Below are positions 10,453 through 19,553 of a stretch of 64,000 bases of DNA, in pieces. The DNA comes from Mikania micrantha (taxonomy: Eukaryota > Streptophyta > Magnoliopsida > Asterales > Asteraceae). The stretch lies in contig CM018685.1 in assembly GCA_009363875.1 (NCBI GenBank), positions 66,847,933 to 66,911,932 on the forward strand, given 5' to 3'. A program made the position numbers and the translations under genes. Below the pieces are notes generated by a model that searched no databases, was not told where the DNA came from, and saw only the letters and a list, made by a program, of their open reading frames with translations. Within the stretch, counting starts at the first letter, position 1. Each line of letters begins with the position of its first letter.

Positions 10453-11310
10453 CTAGGTTATAGACCCGTATAATACACGGGTTTGCGAATAAAAAATTAT
10501 ATAATTTTATAATTATTTCTTCATGAATTTACATAATTAAAATAATTTTATTATATCTTTTTAAATTTACATGATTATATTAATACTAATAATATTAGTT
10601 ATACCTTTTTTATATAGGAAAACTTTTTTCTTATAACATATATATATCACCAAACATAGATGTATTAAACACTAGGTTAGTACCCCGTGTATTACACGGG
10701 TTGATTATCAATGAAAATAATTATATTATTTTTTAAACTCTAATTTTTTCAATGTTTGTTTCCTTAAATATTTTTTTAAAATATTTTTTTTTTGAAAATT
10801 TTATATTATATAATAAGGTTTTCTAAAATGTGCTTTTTTAATATTAATACATTTTTAATGTATTAAAAATTATTTTTCTTAAGTTAAAAAATGTATAAAA
10901 AGTATATATATTTAATATGAGATGTATTTAATATGAGAGATAGACGGGAAAATCAAAGTTGAGATGTTATAAGAAAGCGTAATGTGTCATTAAAAACCTT
11001 CATTTATTATAATAGATAGATTTACACATGTTAAATATTTGAATTTTAAAATTATTTGTTTAAAATGACATAATACATATTTTTCAGAGATGTTTTATAA
11101 AAAATTAAAGAATTGATCATAATTTAATAATATTATTTACTAAATTAAATAAAATCATTAATATTTAAATAGGAGAGAGAAGTTAAAAAAATTTAAGAAA
11201 TAAATACATAGAAATATTTATTATGAGAGAGATGTATGAAATTTTTTTTTGAGTGGCCTAAAATGTTAAAAAGTGGCATATCAAAACATTTATTTATTAT
11301 ATAGTATAGA
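10453..11310 (-). mobile_element. Non-autonomous Helitron, outer copy
   Basis: On the minus strand it begins TCTATACTATATAATAAATA at 11310 and ends with a hairpin of CCCGTGTATTATACGGG followed by ATAACCTAG at 10453, the TC...hairpin...CTAG structure of plant Helitrons. The flanks are A on one side (10452) and T on the other (11311), as expected for insertion between A and T. No RepHel coding capacity is present. A second Helitron end pair lies inside. Confidence 0.75.
10672..11016 (-). mobile_element. Non-autonomous Helitron, nested copy
   Basis: A second 3' terminus (hairpin of CCCGTGTAATACACGGG, then TACTAACCTAG) ends at 10672, and a 5' terminus of the form TCTATTATAATAAATGAAGG ends at 11016. 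The flanking bases are A (10671) and T (11017), again fitting A|T insertion. It lies inside the outer copy, so it probably inserted later. The hairpin has the same form as the outer one but a different loop. Confidence 0.7.
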
Positions 11311-12206
11311 TATAAATATATATATAGATAGATTAGAATTAGAATAACACTTATACGTGAGTTAAATACACATACACGATATAAACGTTATGTAGAAATA
11401 GGAAACTAACGGTGAAGAAAACATGGGATTTTATTCATGAACCATGGTCCATGACGAATATTCCGGTTGGGAAGCTTCGTTTATCCGAAAGAGGGAATGT
11501 GACCCGACCCATTCCATTCAATGTTAGGTCCTTTATCCGCTTATGGATAAGATTATATTTCTTCTTCCATCTATTAATCCATCCGTTACAACATTTAATA
11601 ATATTTCTTAAACAAATACAAAAAGTTATATTAAACAGTATATTTATAGTAATAAAAATATTCTTAAACAAATACAAAAAGTTATATCAAAACTATATAT
11701 TTATAGTAATAAATTAAAAATTGGCATATGTTAGTTTTTTTATATTTTTTTAAACGGCTGTTAGTTTTTATATCATGCTCATATTAATTCCTCGTCTCTC
11801 ATCTCTAATATTAAATGCACTTTAATCTTGATAAATAAATCAATTAAATACTAAATATATTATGGATAACTTTTTTCATGGTTAATAGATTCGTATATTT
11901 AAAAATAAAATAAAAATTTATTAAACAATACACCTTGAAAAAAACAAATTGTTATTAAATGTGAAAATTTTATAAAATATGAAAATGTTTTAAAACAACA
12001 AAATTTTTCAAAACTACGAGTCGTTTTAAAAAATCTGTCTTTTAAAAAAATGAATTCCCAAAAACAATTTAAAAAAACAATATTTTAGAAAAAAAAATAA
12101 TTGTGAGCCAAAGTTCTTAAGTAATTAGATATTTCAACAAAAGTAAATTCAAAAACAGTTTTTTGAGAATTGTTTAGAAAGCTAACCGTTTAAAAACAAA
12201 CGTTAA
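11311..12206. other. AT-rich intergenic DNA
   Basis: No gene is supported. A ~30-bp motif (AAACAAATACAAAAAGTTAT) is repeated at about 11610 and 11667. Otherwise low-complexity A/T-rich sequence. Confidence 0.5.
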
Positions 12207-12495
12207 ATAAGGTTTTGGGGTTGTTAGTTCGCATCTGAATGACATTAAGAGGTTACCTCTAATTGGTTTATAACATTTTAACCATTCAGACTTAGGGTTA
12301 CCTCTTAACCATTCAGACTTACGGTTACCTCTTAACCATTCAGACTTACGGTTACCTCTTAACCATTCAGAGGTTATGAGCCATTACCAACTTCTTAACC
12401 ATTCAGACTTAAGGATAATTTTTAACCATTAAGATGTTATGAACCATTAAGAGGTAGCTTCTAAATGAGATTAAAAGGCTACCAAACATGGCCTT
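12207..12495. mobile_element. MITE with internal 27-bp repeats
   Basis: The ends are inverted and alike: TAAGGTTTTGGGGTTGTTAG at 12207 and, read backwards, TAAGGCCATGTTTGGTAGCC at 12495. Inside, TTAACCATTCAGACTTA-type units start at 12278, 12305, 12332 and 12359 (27-bp period). The form suggests a hAT-like non-autonomous element. A clear 8-bp target duplication was not found. Confidence 0.65.
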
Positions 12496-12649
12496 AGATA
12501 ATTGTTATTTTATTAGTTAACTATTTGTTTGTAAGTATTTTATTTTAAAATATTATTTTACATTTTCAAAATATTAATTAATTAACTATTTTCTTAGCGA
12601 TTAATTTGAAGAACTGTATCACTTGACTATTATCATGACACCGTCAGTA

Positions 12650-12790
12650 GCATCTGTTCATAACCATCATCAAGTCACCAGTTTAGAACAATATTTTGGG
12701 AAAATAAAAGTGTAGGATTTGAATACAGGATCTTATGGTTCCTGAGCCTTATTCAACCACCAAATTACCGCTGAATTAATATTGCTTTAT
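12650..12790 (-). mobile_element. SINE-like remnant upstream of the HSPRO gene
   Basis: On the minus strand a box-A-like TTTGGTGGTTGAATAAGG precedes a box-B-like GTATTCAAATCC. It lies 210-350 bp upstream of the gene's TATA box, so it is part of, or borders, the promoter region. Ends are unclear. Confidence 0.5.
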
Positions 12791-13003
12791 TAAATAAATC
12801 TTAGTGTTAGAAATATACAATATTTTTTCATAATAAAAAATTAGTATGTTATTAAAAACTTAGATACGTTAATAAAAATATAAAAATTCTAGACATTCGA
12901 TATAAAATAATATTTTCAACGTTGCGGCGACTTTCAAATTCCTTGTTCATCGATTCTACACGCGTTTCCATCTCTCTCATCACCACCCACATCATATCCC
13001 CAT

Positions 13004-13011
13004 TATAAATA
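13004..13011 (+). promoter_or_regulatory. TATA box of the HSPRO-like gene
   Basis: TATAAATA lies about 85 bp before the preferred ATG, preceded by a CT-rich stretch. Transcription would start near 13035, giving a leader of about 50 nt. A single W-box core (TTGACT, 12623-12628) lies upstream, which fits a defence-responsive gene but is weak evidence alone. Confidence 0.65.
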
Positions 13012-13087
13012 CCTTCTTCCCCCTGCAACTTCATTGCAAGCAACTCATTTCATCAAATTTCAGAAATCTGTTATGTATTTAGGGAAG

Positions 13088-14491
13088 ATGGTCGATTGTA
13101 AAGGAAAATTAGTATCAGATAATGTCCCAACCAGATCACCAAGACCTTCATCTGCTAACAAACTTACGGTTTCAGTTCCACCACCACCCGTTCGTGTTTT
13201 GGATTTATCGCCGGCGTCGGAAACGGCCTGTATCGCATACGAGCATTACTTACGGTTGCCGGAAATCAGAGAGCTTTGGAACAAGCAGGAGTTTCCGGAA
13301 TGGAAAAACGAAGTCATGTTGAAACCGGCGTTGCACGCTTTAGAGTTTACTTTCCGGTTTGTATCGATCGTGTTTTCGGATCCTAGACCATATGTGAATC
13401 GGCGGGAGTGGAGCCGGAGACTGGAGTCGTTGGCGAGTAGTCAGATCGAGATTATTTCTTTGTTTTGCGAGGACGACGTCGGAACATCACCGGTTGTTAA
13501 TTCCGGTGAAAACCGAGGCGTTTTGACGCGCGAAGGGAGCTCGGCGGAGGTGTGGAAGCTTAACGACGGCGACGACGCGACGGTTTTAGTCAGCCAGGTC
13601 AGCGAGGAAAGCTTGCTACCACGGCTTGCCACGTGGCGGAAATCGGAAGATGTAGCGCAGAAGATTCAGTACTCGATCGATTGCCACATGAAACGATGTC
13701 GTTACACGTTAGGATTAGGCGAGCCTAATCTCAGCGGTAAGCCATGCCTGGAATACGACGCTGTTTGCAGGCCGTCGGAACTTCATTCCCGGAGCAAATC
13801 GCCGCCGGAGCAAGCTAACGTCGACAACTACGAGAACCGAACTCTGTTCACGACGCACCAGATCCTCGAATCGTGGATCCATGTCGCTGATAACCTAATA
13901 AAACGAATCGAATCGGAAATCGATTCAAACGAATTCGAAAGCGCTGCAATCGATAGCTACATTCTAGAACAGATATGGAAACTATTAACGGAGATCGAAG
14001 ATCTTCACTTGCTAATGGATCCGGACGATTTCCTCCGGTTGAAGAACCAGCTCGACATCAAAACAACTTCTGAATCCGAATCGTTCTGTTTCCGATCAAA
14101 AGCGCTGATTGAAATCACCAAACGCTCGAAAAATCTAAGGCATAAGGTGCCCTACATTCTCGACGTAGAGGTGGATCCGATGGGCGGACCTAGAGTTCAG
14201 GAGGCGGCGATGAAGCTCTACCGGAAGAAGAACTCAGGTGTGAAGATTCATCTGCTGCAAAGCTTGCAGGCGGTTGAATCGGCGGTGAAGAAATTTTACT
14301 ACTCGTATAAGCAGTTGTTGGTGGTGGTGATGGGGAGCGTGGCTGCGAACGGTGGTTTAGGTTTTGCGACGGTGGATTCCGGCGACTTGTTGGGTCAGAT
14401 GTTCTTGGAGCCGACGGGTTTTCCGAGCTTGGACGGAGCGAAGACGTTTTTGGGGGATTATTGGAGGCATGACGGAGGTAGACGGTGGTGA
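13088..14491 (+). CDS. HSPRO: HSPRO (Hs1pro-1-like) nematode-resistance/stress protein
   Basis: Intronless gene for a 467-residue protein with the Hs1pro-1 N- and C-terminal regions. Recognisable blocks include LSPASETACIAYEHYLRLPE, then FPEWKNE, LHALEFTFRFVSIV and the C-terminal ALIEITKRSKNLRHKVPYIL stretch. Known members are soluble proteins induced by stress, salicylate or sugar depletion. The Arabidopsis ones bind the SnRK1 kinase beta-gamma subunit and contribute to basal resistance, and the beet founder was reported in connection with cyst-nematode resistance. The biochemical activity is unknown. ATG 13088 (MVDCKG) is preferred because homologues begin MVD; ATG 13073, five codons upstream, is the alternative, and no ATG lies further upstream in frame. 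Codon use is GC-richer than the flanks. It looks intact and single-copy here. Confidence 0.88.
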   Translation: MVDCKGKLVSDNVPTRSPRPSSANKLTVSVPPPPVRVLDLSPASETACIAYEHYLRLPEIRELWNKQEFPEWKNEVMLKPALHALEFTFRFVSIVFSDPRPYVNRREWSRRLESLASSQIEIISLFCEDDVGTSPVVNSGENRGVLTREGSSAEVWKLNDGDDATVLVSQVSEESLLPRLATWRKSEDVAQKIQYSIDCHMKRCRYTLGLGEPNLSGKPCLEYDAVCRPSELHSRSKSPPEQANVDNYENRTLFTTHQILESWIHVADNLIKRIESEIDSNEFESAAIDSYILEQIWKLLTEIEDLHLLMDPDDFLRLKNQLDIKTTSESESFCFRSKALIEITKRSKNLRHKVPYILDVEVDPMGGPRVQEAAMKLYRKKNSGVKIHLLQSLQAVESAVKKFYYSYKQLLVVVMGSVAANGGLGFATVDSGDLLGQMFLEPTGFPSLDGAKTFLGDYWRHDGGRRW

Positions 14492-14650
14492 GGATTAGGT
14501 TGGGGAAAATTTGAAATTTGAAAAGATTGAAGTCAAAGTAACAGTAGAAGTTTGATTGGTGGATAAGGTCAAAGGTCAATGTCTGTTGTTTACCAAAAAC
14601 TATTCGTGTATTTCATTCAAATATATAAATTTTAATTTATTTAATTTGTT

Positions 14651-14850
14651 TTAGTCTCTTGTTTAATTTTTTATTATAAAAAAGACGTACCGTTTAACGA
14701 ACAGTATATTGATGATTAGAAAAGTTTCAGGAACCAAATGGTTAGTTTTAGTCTCTTGTTGTTTAGTTTTATATTATAAAAATGACATTACAGTTTAGCG
14801 GTATATTGATGGTTAGATAAGTTTCAGGAACCAAATAGTTATGTATTCAA
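14651..14850. repeat. Two-copy tandem duplication, about 103 bp
   Basis: The stretch starting TTTAGTCTCTTG near 14651 and again near 14753 repeats the same order of motifs (TATTATAAAAA, CAGTATATTGATG or CGGTATATTGATG, then AAGTTTCAGGAACCAAATGG or a close variant). The copies have diverged by indels. It lies just downstream of the HSPRO coding region and may be within its 3' flank. Confidence 0.75.
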
Positions 14851-14932
14851 ATCCTACAAATGTTTTCTCAAAGTATTGAGTGTTGGTGGATAACAGGATA
14901 TGATCGTGTGGTATTGTTGGTAGCAGTAAAAA

Positions 14933-15446
14933 TAGGGATGTCGTACGGGTTGGTTCCTCGGGTTTCAGGTTTCTTGGGTCGGGTTATTCGGTTTTTTTGT
15001 AATATGAAATTGGAAGCGAGAATCGAAGCATTTAACTTCGGTTTAATTGGTTCTTGGGTTTCGGTTTTCAGGTTTAATCAAGTTGGGTTAAACGGTTCTA
15101 GAGTAATACTTGAAAAACTAATATTATATTTTTCAAACAAATAAAATTAAAACATGTTTAACCAAAACCTACATTTCCTTAAAAATTTCAAATGTTTAAC
15201 CATAACATCACCAAAACGTGTTTAACCAAAACATATATTTTTTCAACAATCTCAAAACATATAGGGCTTTGAAAATTAAAGAATGCTACCGTCCCTTAAA
15301 ACCTTAGTCCGGGTTTTCCAGGTTTACCCAAACAAACCTCGTGGGTACCGAATGACCAAACCATTCTACTTTTTTGGGTTCAGGTAATGGGTATTTTTGG
15401 GTTCGGGTTGGTTATTTGGGTTCAGGTAAAAAAACACTTCCCTAGG
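14933..15446. mobile_element. MITE rich in GGGTT motifs
   Basis: Ends are inverted and alike (TAGGGATGTCGTACGGGTTG at about 14934; backwards from 15446, CCTAGGGAAGTGTTTTTTTA). The arms are full of GGGTTCGGGTT/GGGTTTCAGG motifs, typical of plant hAT-like MITEs. A target duplication was not found, so classification rests on the ends only. Confidence 0.55.
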
Positions 15447-16545
15447 TGAGACAATGATATTACAGTAATCATATAACTGATTCAAAAATGAGTTGATCTC
15501 AAATGTCTGTTAATTTGTGCGCTACCTTAAAAGCCTAATCCGTTATTAAATTGAGTATCAACCAACCTAATCTAGAAAGTATAAAGTTAAAAAAAGGAAG
15601 AATAACAAAAATGCAAAACTAAATTGAGACATTAGGAATGGGTCTCGGTCAAATGATAAAACTATTTGAGTTAAAATACTCTTTACTCTAAGGTCAAAGA
15701 TTCAAGTGTTAGTCGAAAACGATATTCTTTAAAAGCAAATCCATATAACTAAATGACACTCTTACTTGTTATTGTAATATCGTGTATATTTTAACACTTT
15801 TATTTCATCCTGGGATTTTGGGAACAAACACAAAATAATGAATAGATAAGGAGACACGATTTTAAAACAAACTTATTACATGTCAAAATAAAAATAAGAA
15901 AAAAGAAAAACAAAGCCAACATAAAACTACACCTTGTTGTCGTATATATTTAACACTCTTGTTTTACTTTTTCTGGAACGACACATTTTATTGATAGTCA
16001 CCCAAAAACAAGCAAACAAGATGCTAAAACTCGTAAGGATACCAAGATACAAATACCACCAAAACAAAATGCAATAAGAAGTAAAAAATGATCCAATCCT
16101 CCATGTCAGTGATTCCCATTAGCCCTCTGTTTAACCCAGAAGAAGCTAATTAACTTGACCTACTTTAATAAGGCAAGATATGGTCTATGCCTCCCATTAA
16201 AAACAACACTATTTCTATCCTTGCAAATACACCAAATAGATGTCAATATTATTGCGTGTATACTTAGGGTACAAACTCAAAAGAAAACAAAAAAAATAAT
16301 TAATTAATAAACGGATAGCAGATTCCTAAAACATTTAATTACAAGTCAAGATAAAAATTATCAACTATTATTCACAGTGATCTGTTATACTTTATTTTAA
16401 AATAAATATTTTTGAAAAATGTTTAGTTTTTATAAAAATCTTGTTTAAAAGCTTTGATTTTTAGAAATTTTTATATTTTTTGGTTTCTTTATTTCAAAAA
16501 ATTATTTTTTATATAACTTTTAATGAACGGTTTAGAATATGTTTT
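15447..16545. other. Intergenic DNA with a possible SINE trace
   Basis: No gene supported. Bases 15640-15720 resemble a very degenerate tRNA-derived head (GGTCAAATGATAAAAC, then GGTCAAAGATTCAAGTG). The rest is unremarkable AT-rich DNA. Confidence 0.4.
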
Positions 16546-16968
16546 CTTTCTAACAGTGGCGAATCCAGGATTTTTTGTCAGCGGAGGCAATAGATAAATG
16601 TCTAAAAACAAGCCAAATGGTGATAATTCAAGATAATAGTGAATATTGTTATATTATAGTTATTAAAAAGTATCAAAATAGCAAATAGAGGTAGAAGATT
16701 AAAAATTCATATAAACACATATACTTATGCACACATGGTTGTAATTGAACTCGCATCAAGTATGATAATTCTAGCTAATATTGAATATTGTAAGCATTAA
16801 ATTTATCATTATCGAGAAAGTAACACAGAGAAGGGACCTAGTATAGTAAAACATGGGTGCATAAATTTTTTTAGCTTGATTTTCTAAAAATTTTACATTA
16901 ACCAACTAATGTTGAGTGGGGGCCTTGCCACCCCGTAGAGAATGATTGTATCCGCCCCTGCTTTCTAA
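16546..16968. mobile_element. hAT MITE with perfect 8-bp target duplication
   Basis: The element 16554-16960 (407 bp) starts CAGTGGCGAATCCAG and ends, read backwards, CAGGGGCGGATACAA. It is flanked by the identical 8-mer CTTTCTAA at 16546-16553 and 16961-16968. The 8-bp duplication and CA(G/A)-type ends fit the hAT superfamily. It has no coding capacity. Strand is arbitrary. Confidence 0.88.
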
Positions 16969-18136
16969 AAAGTTTATTGTTATAAAAAAATCTCATATTT
17001 TATAATTGTGTATTAGAAGTATTTTTAAATAAAAAAGATTTTTTTTTAATAGTATCATTAGCATTTAATATTATAATTTAAATTTAAGTAGTAGTTAATA
17101 TAATGATTTAATAAGAAAGAGACGTTGTGGTCCGGATAAAGTTAGAAATATGAAATTTGTGCCCTAAGACTTTTATTTATTAGATAAAGATATTTCCTTA
17201 AGTATGAAATATATATATATAATAAATTAATATTTAATAGGAGATAAAAGTGAATTTAATAGGAGAGTTAGGTATGAAAATTAGTATAAGAATGCCCTTT
17301 AGAAAATAACACATGTCTAGTTTATTTTTCTTTATAAGTATAAAAATATTGTTTAATTTACATTACAAAAAGACTAAATTGTGGGTATAATAATACCCTT
17401 TGAAACATAACTAAGTTAAAATCACACCACATATATATGTCACTCTCATGTTGATTTGTTCTATCAATATATATGATTTTGTTAAAAGGATAAGAGTCAA
17501 TATTGGATGAAGTAACTATTTAGATAAAGAAAAAAAAAAGAAAATAATGAAAAAAAAAGAAGTCATTTTCGTGAGCTTTTATAATTATCCTTTAAATAAT
17601 CATAAGAAGTTGAAACTTAGACATAATCCCTCTGTCTCCCTCCTTTGATTTTCTAATGACAGTTATCCCTTTGTGCTTCTAGAGTTATAGGCACTTTCAC
17701 ACCAAATCAATTGTTTATTTGTAAATTGTAATATGAATTAGGATACACTTGTGGAAAACCATCATTTTATAATAAACAAATGGAAATAATATATTATAAA
17801 TATAATAGTTGGTTGTTGAATTGAACAGTTTTTTATTGTATCTACCCATACCAAGTATGCATTTTTTATTTTTTTTACTTTTGACTTCGAGTCAAATTTC
17901 TATCTATATTTGAGAATTAGTCAATCATTTTAAGGTTTAACATCTTTCATTCAATGAATTTCTTTTAATTAGTTATAAAATCTCAAGGAAGCTTCTTAAT
18001 AAGAACAAATATTACAATAAAACAAATAAACAAACAAATTTATCTAATATATTTCCACTTTTAAGTAGGGTCTAGGGTAAGGATGAAAACAAACTTTATT
18101 ACTATCTCGGTTGAAATAAAGATGCTACTCAAAAGG
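16969..18136. other. AT-rich intergenic DNA
   Basis: No gene supported. 17155-17191 resembles a Helitron 5' terminus on the minus strand (TCTAATAAATAAAAGTCTTA) without a matching 3' end. Confidence 0.5.
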
Positions 18137-18426
18137 AATCCCCGACATAGTTTTTTTTTGAACAACTAAACAAGTCCTCGGATTCAACAACCCACGCACT
18201 GCGACCACAGACCGCTACCAACCCCCGGAAACATTTAAAGCCGGGCGTTGGCGAGTGCCGAATCGAGGAACCGCCACACCATCTAGGAGGAAACTCACAC
18301 TGAGAAAACCCCCTAGCTCACCCAGAACATTTTTTGCTCCAGGCGAGACTCGAACCCAAGACCTCCCATTGCTGGTAGTCAAGGAGTATCACTAGGCTAT
18401 AAGCCCAGTGATAATCCCCGGCATAG
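18137..18426 (-). mobile_element. tRNA-derived SINE with target duplication
   Basis: Body 18151-18412. On the minus strand it opens with a pol III box A (TAGCCTAGTGATACTCC) and a good box B (GGGTTCGAGTCTC) and ends in an A-run (T-run 18151-18159). Direct repeats AATCCCCGACATAG (18137-18150) and AATCCCCGGCATAG (18413-18426) differ at one base and are its target duplication. SINEs are copied by LINE machinery from pol III transcripts. Confidence 0.88.
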
Positions 18427-18685
18427 TTATCATTAAAGTTACCAAAGAGGCTTTGTCCTAGCGGTACCTCTTGGCTTTCCAAATGGAATGTCATGGGTTC
18501 AAATCCATCCCAAGGCGAAATAGGGGTCTTTGAGAGGTCAGGAGTTTTCCGGTGCGGTTTCCTCCTGGGTGGTGGTGGGGTCTTAACGAAGGTCATGGTA
18601 ACTAGATCTTTGTAACGTGGCCTGAAAATCAGTGGTTCACACGTTGAAATCAAATGTCGTTCAAAAAAAGTTATCGTTAAAGTTA
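18425..18685 (+). mobile_element. tRNA-derived SINE (family A) with 17-bp target duplication
   Basis: Body 18442-18668. Box A (TTGTCCTAGCGGTACC) and a perfect box B (GGGTTCAAATCC) are followed by a conserved body containing GGTAACTAG and CGTGGCCTGAAAATCAGTGG and an A-run tail. Direct repeats at 18425-18441 and 18669-18685 (AGTTATCATTAAAGTTA, one A/G difference) are its target duplication. Related copies lie at 44670-44899 and 50438-50640. Confidence 0.9.
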
Positions 18686-19553
18686 ATCATCCCAACGCAT
18701 ATAACGTTATTTTCACATGATAAGTAATATAACGTTAAAATTAGCGCAATTTTTGCACTAATTTCAACGTTATTTTCCTTATATTAAAATTAGTGCAAAA
18801 AGTTAATTGCATTAATTAGTAAAATTAATGCAAATATTACAATATAAATGACAAATATTCTTACGGTAAAGAAAAAGTAAATTTTAAAATCTTGATGTTG
18901 ATATCAATCTTCTTCATAACCAGCTTGCTTTCCTTTTAGAAGACAAGAATTCAACATTTGTGTGATGCTTTACCCCAATTTCTTCCTACATTAATTAGCT
19001 TTGGTGTGAAAAGAATGAAGATAGCCTACAACTTTGCTTGATCTTATCACCCCCTTTAAATAAAAAAATAAAAATAATAATAAAAAAAATCAAAGAAATT
19101 GCAGGCATGTTTTTAGCAACAGCAGCAACTTGCACATGATCATGTCAAAAGAAACAAACCAAAGATAAATAAAACAATTAGGGTATGGGTTAGATGGTAC
19201 ACAAGTACCCAACAGATAAGCTACAAACCCATGTTAGTTGAGGCATGGCGACTATGGTCATGGTCTAAAATCTAAATAATAAATTTTGTCACACTTGCAA
19301 CAACTCATTAAATTATAAGTAATACATGTAAAAAAGACGGTGAATCTACTGAGATTTGATCATAGAAAGTATGTTGTTAATTTTACATAATCTGGAAAAC
19401 AAAGTATTGATACAACAAACAGGCTAAATGGTTTGTGTTCCATGTAACGACTAGTTAACGTGGTTTGATGGATGCTAATGAGATACAAATCAATAGCTAG
19501 TGGTAAAATCTAACAAAATAGAGGAAAATTTTGAGAGCATAGTGATCAGTGAA
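18686..19553. other. Downstream flank of the GT64 gene
   Basis: No gene supported. 18742-18811 forms an imperfect hairpin from two copies of ATTAGTGCAAAAA-type sequence in opposite orientation. 19300-19553 probably contains the 3' UTR of the minus-strand GT64 gene. Confidence 0.45.

Noticed and set aside
13034..13087. Upstream extension of the HSPRO reading frame
   Set aside because: The first in-frame codon is TTG, not ATG, and homologues start at MVD. The TATA box at 13004 also leaves too little room.
14190..14579. Minus-strand proline/serine-rich open frame over the HSPRO 3' end
   Set aside because: It is the shadow of the GC-richer HSPRO coding sequence, with low-complexity composition.
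18345..18400. A true tRNA gene
   Set aside because: Box A and B are present, but there is no cloverleaf-complete sequence, and a long body, an A-run and a target duplication follow. It is a SINE.
18318..18653. Open frame across two SINEs
   Set aside because: It spans the junction of two independent SINE insertions, so it cannot be an ancestral gene.
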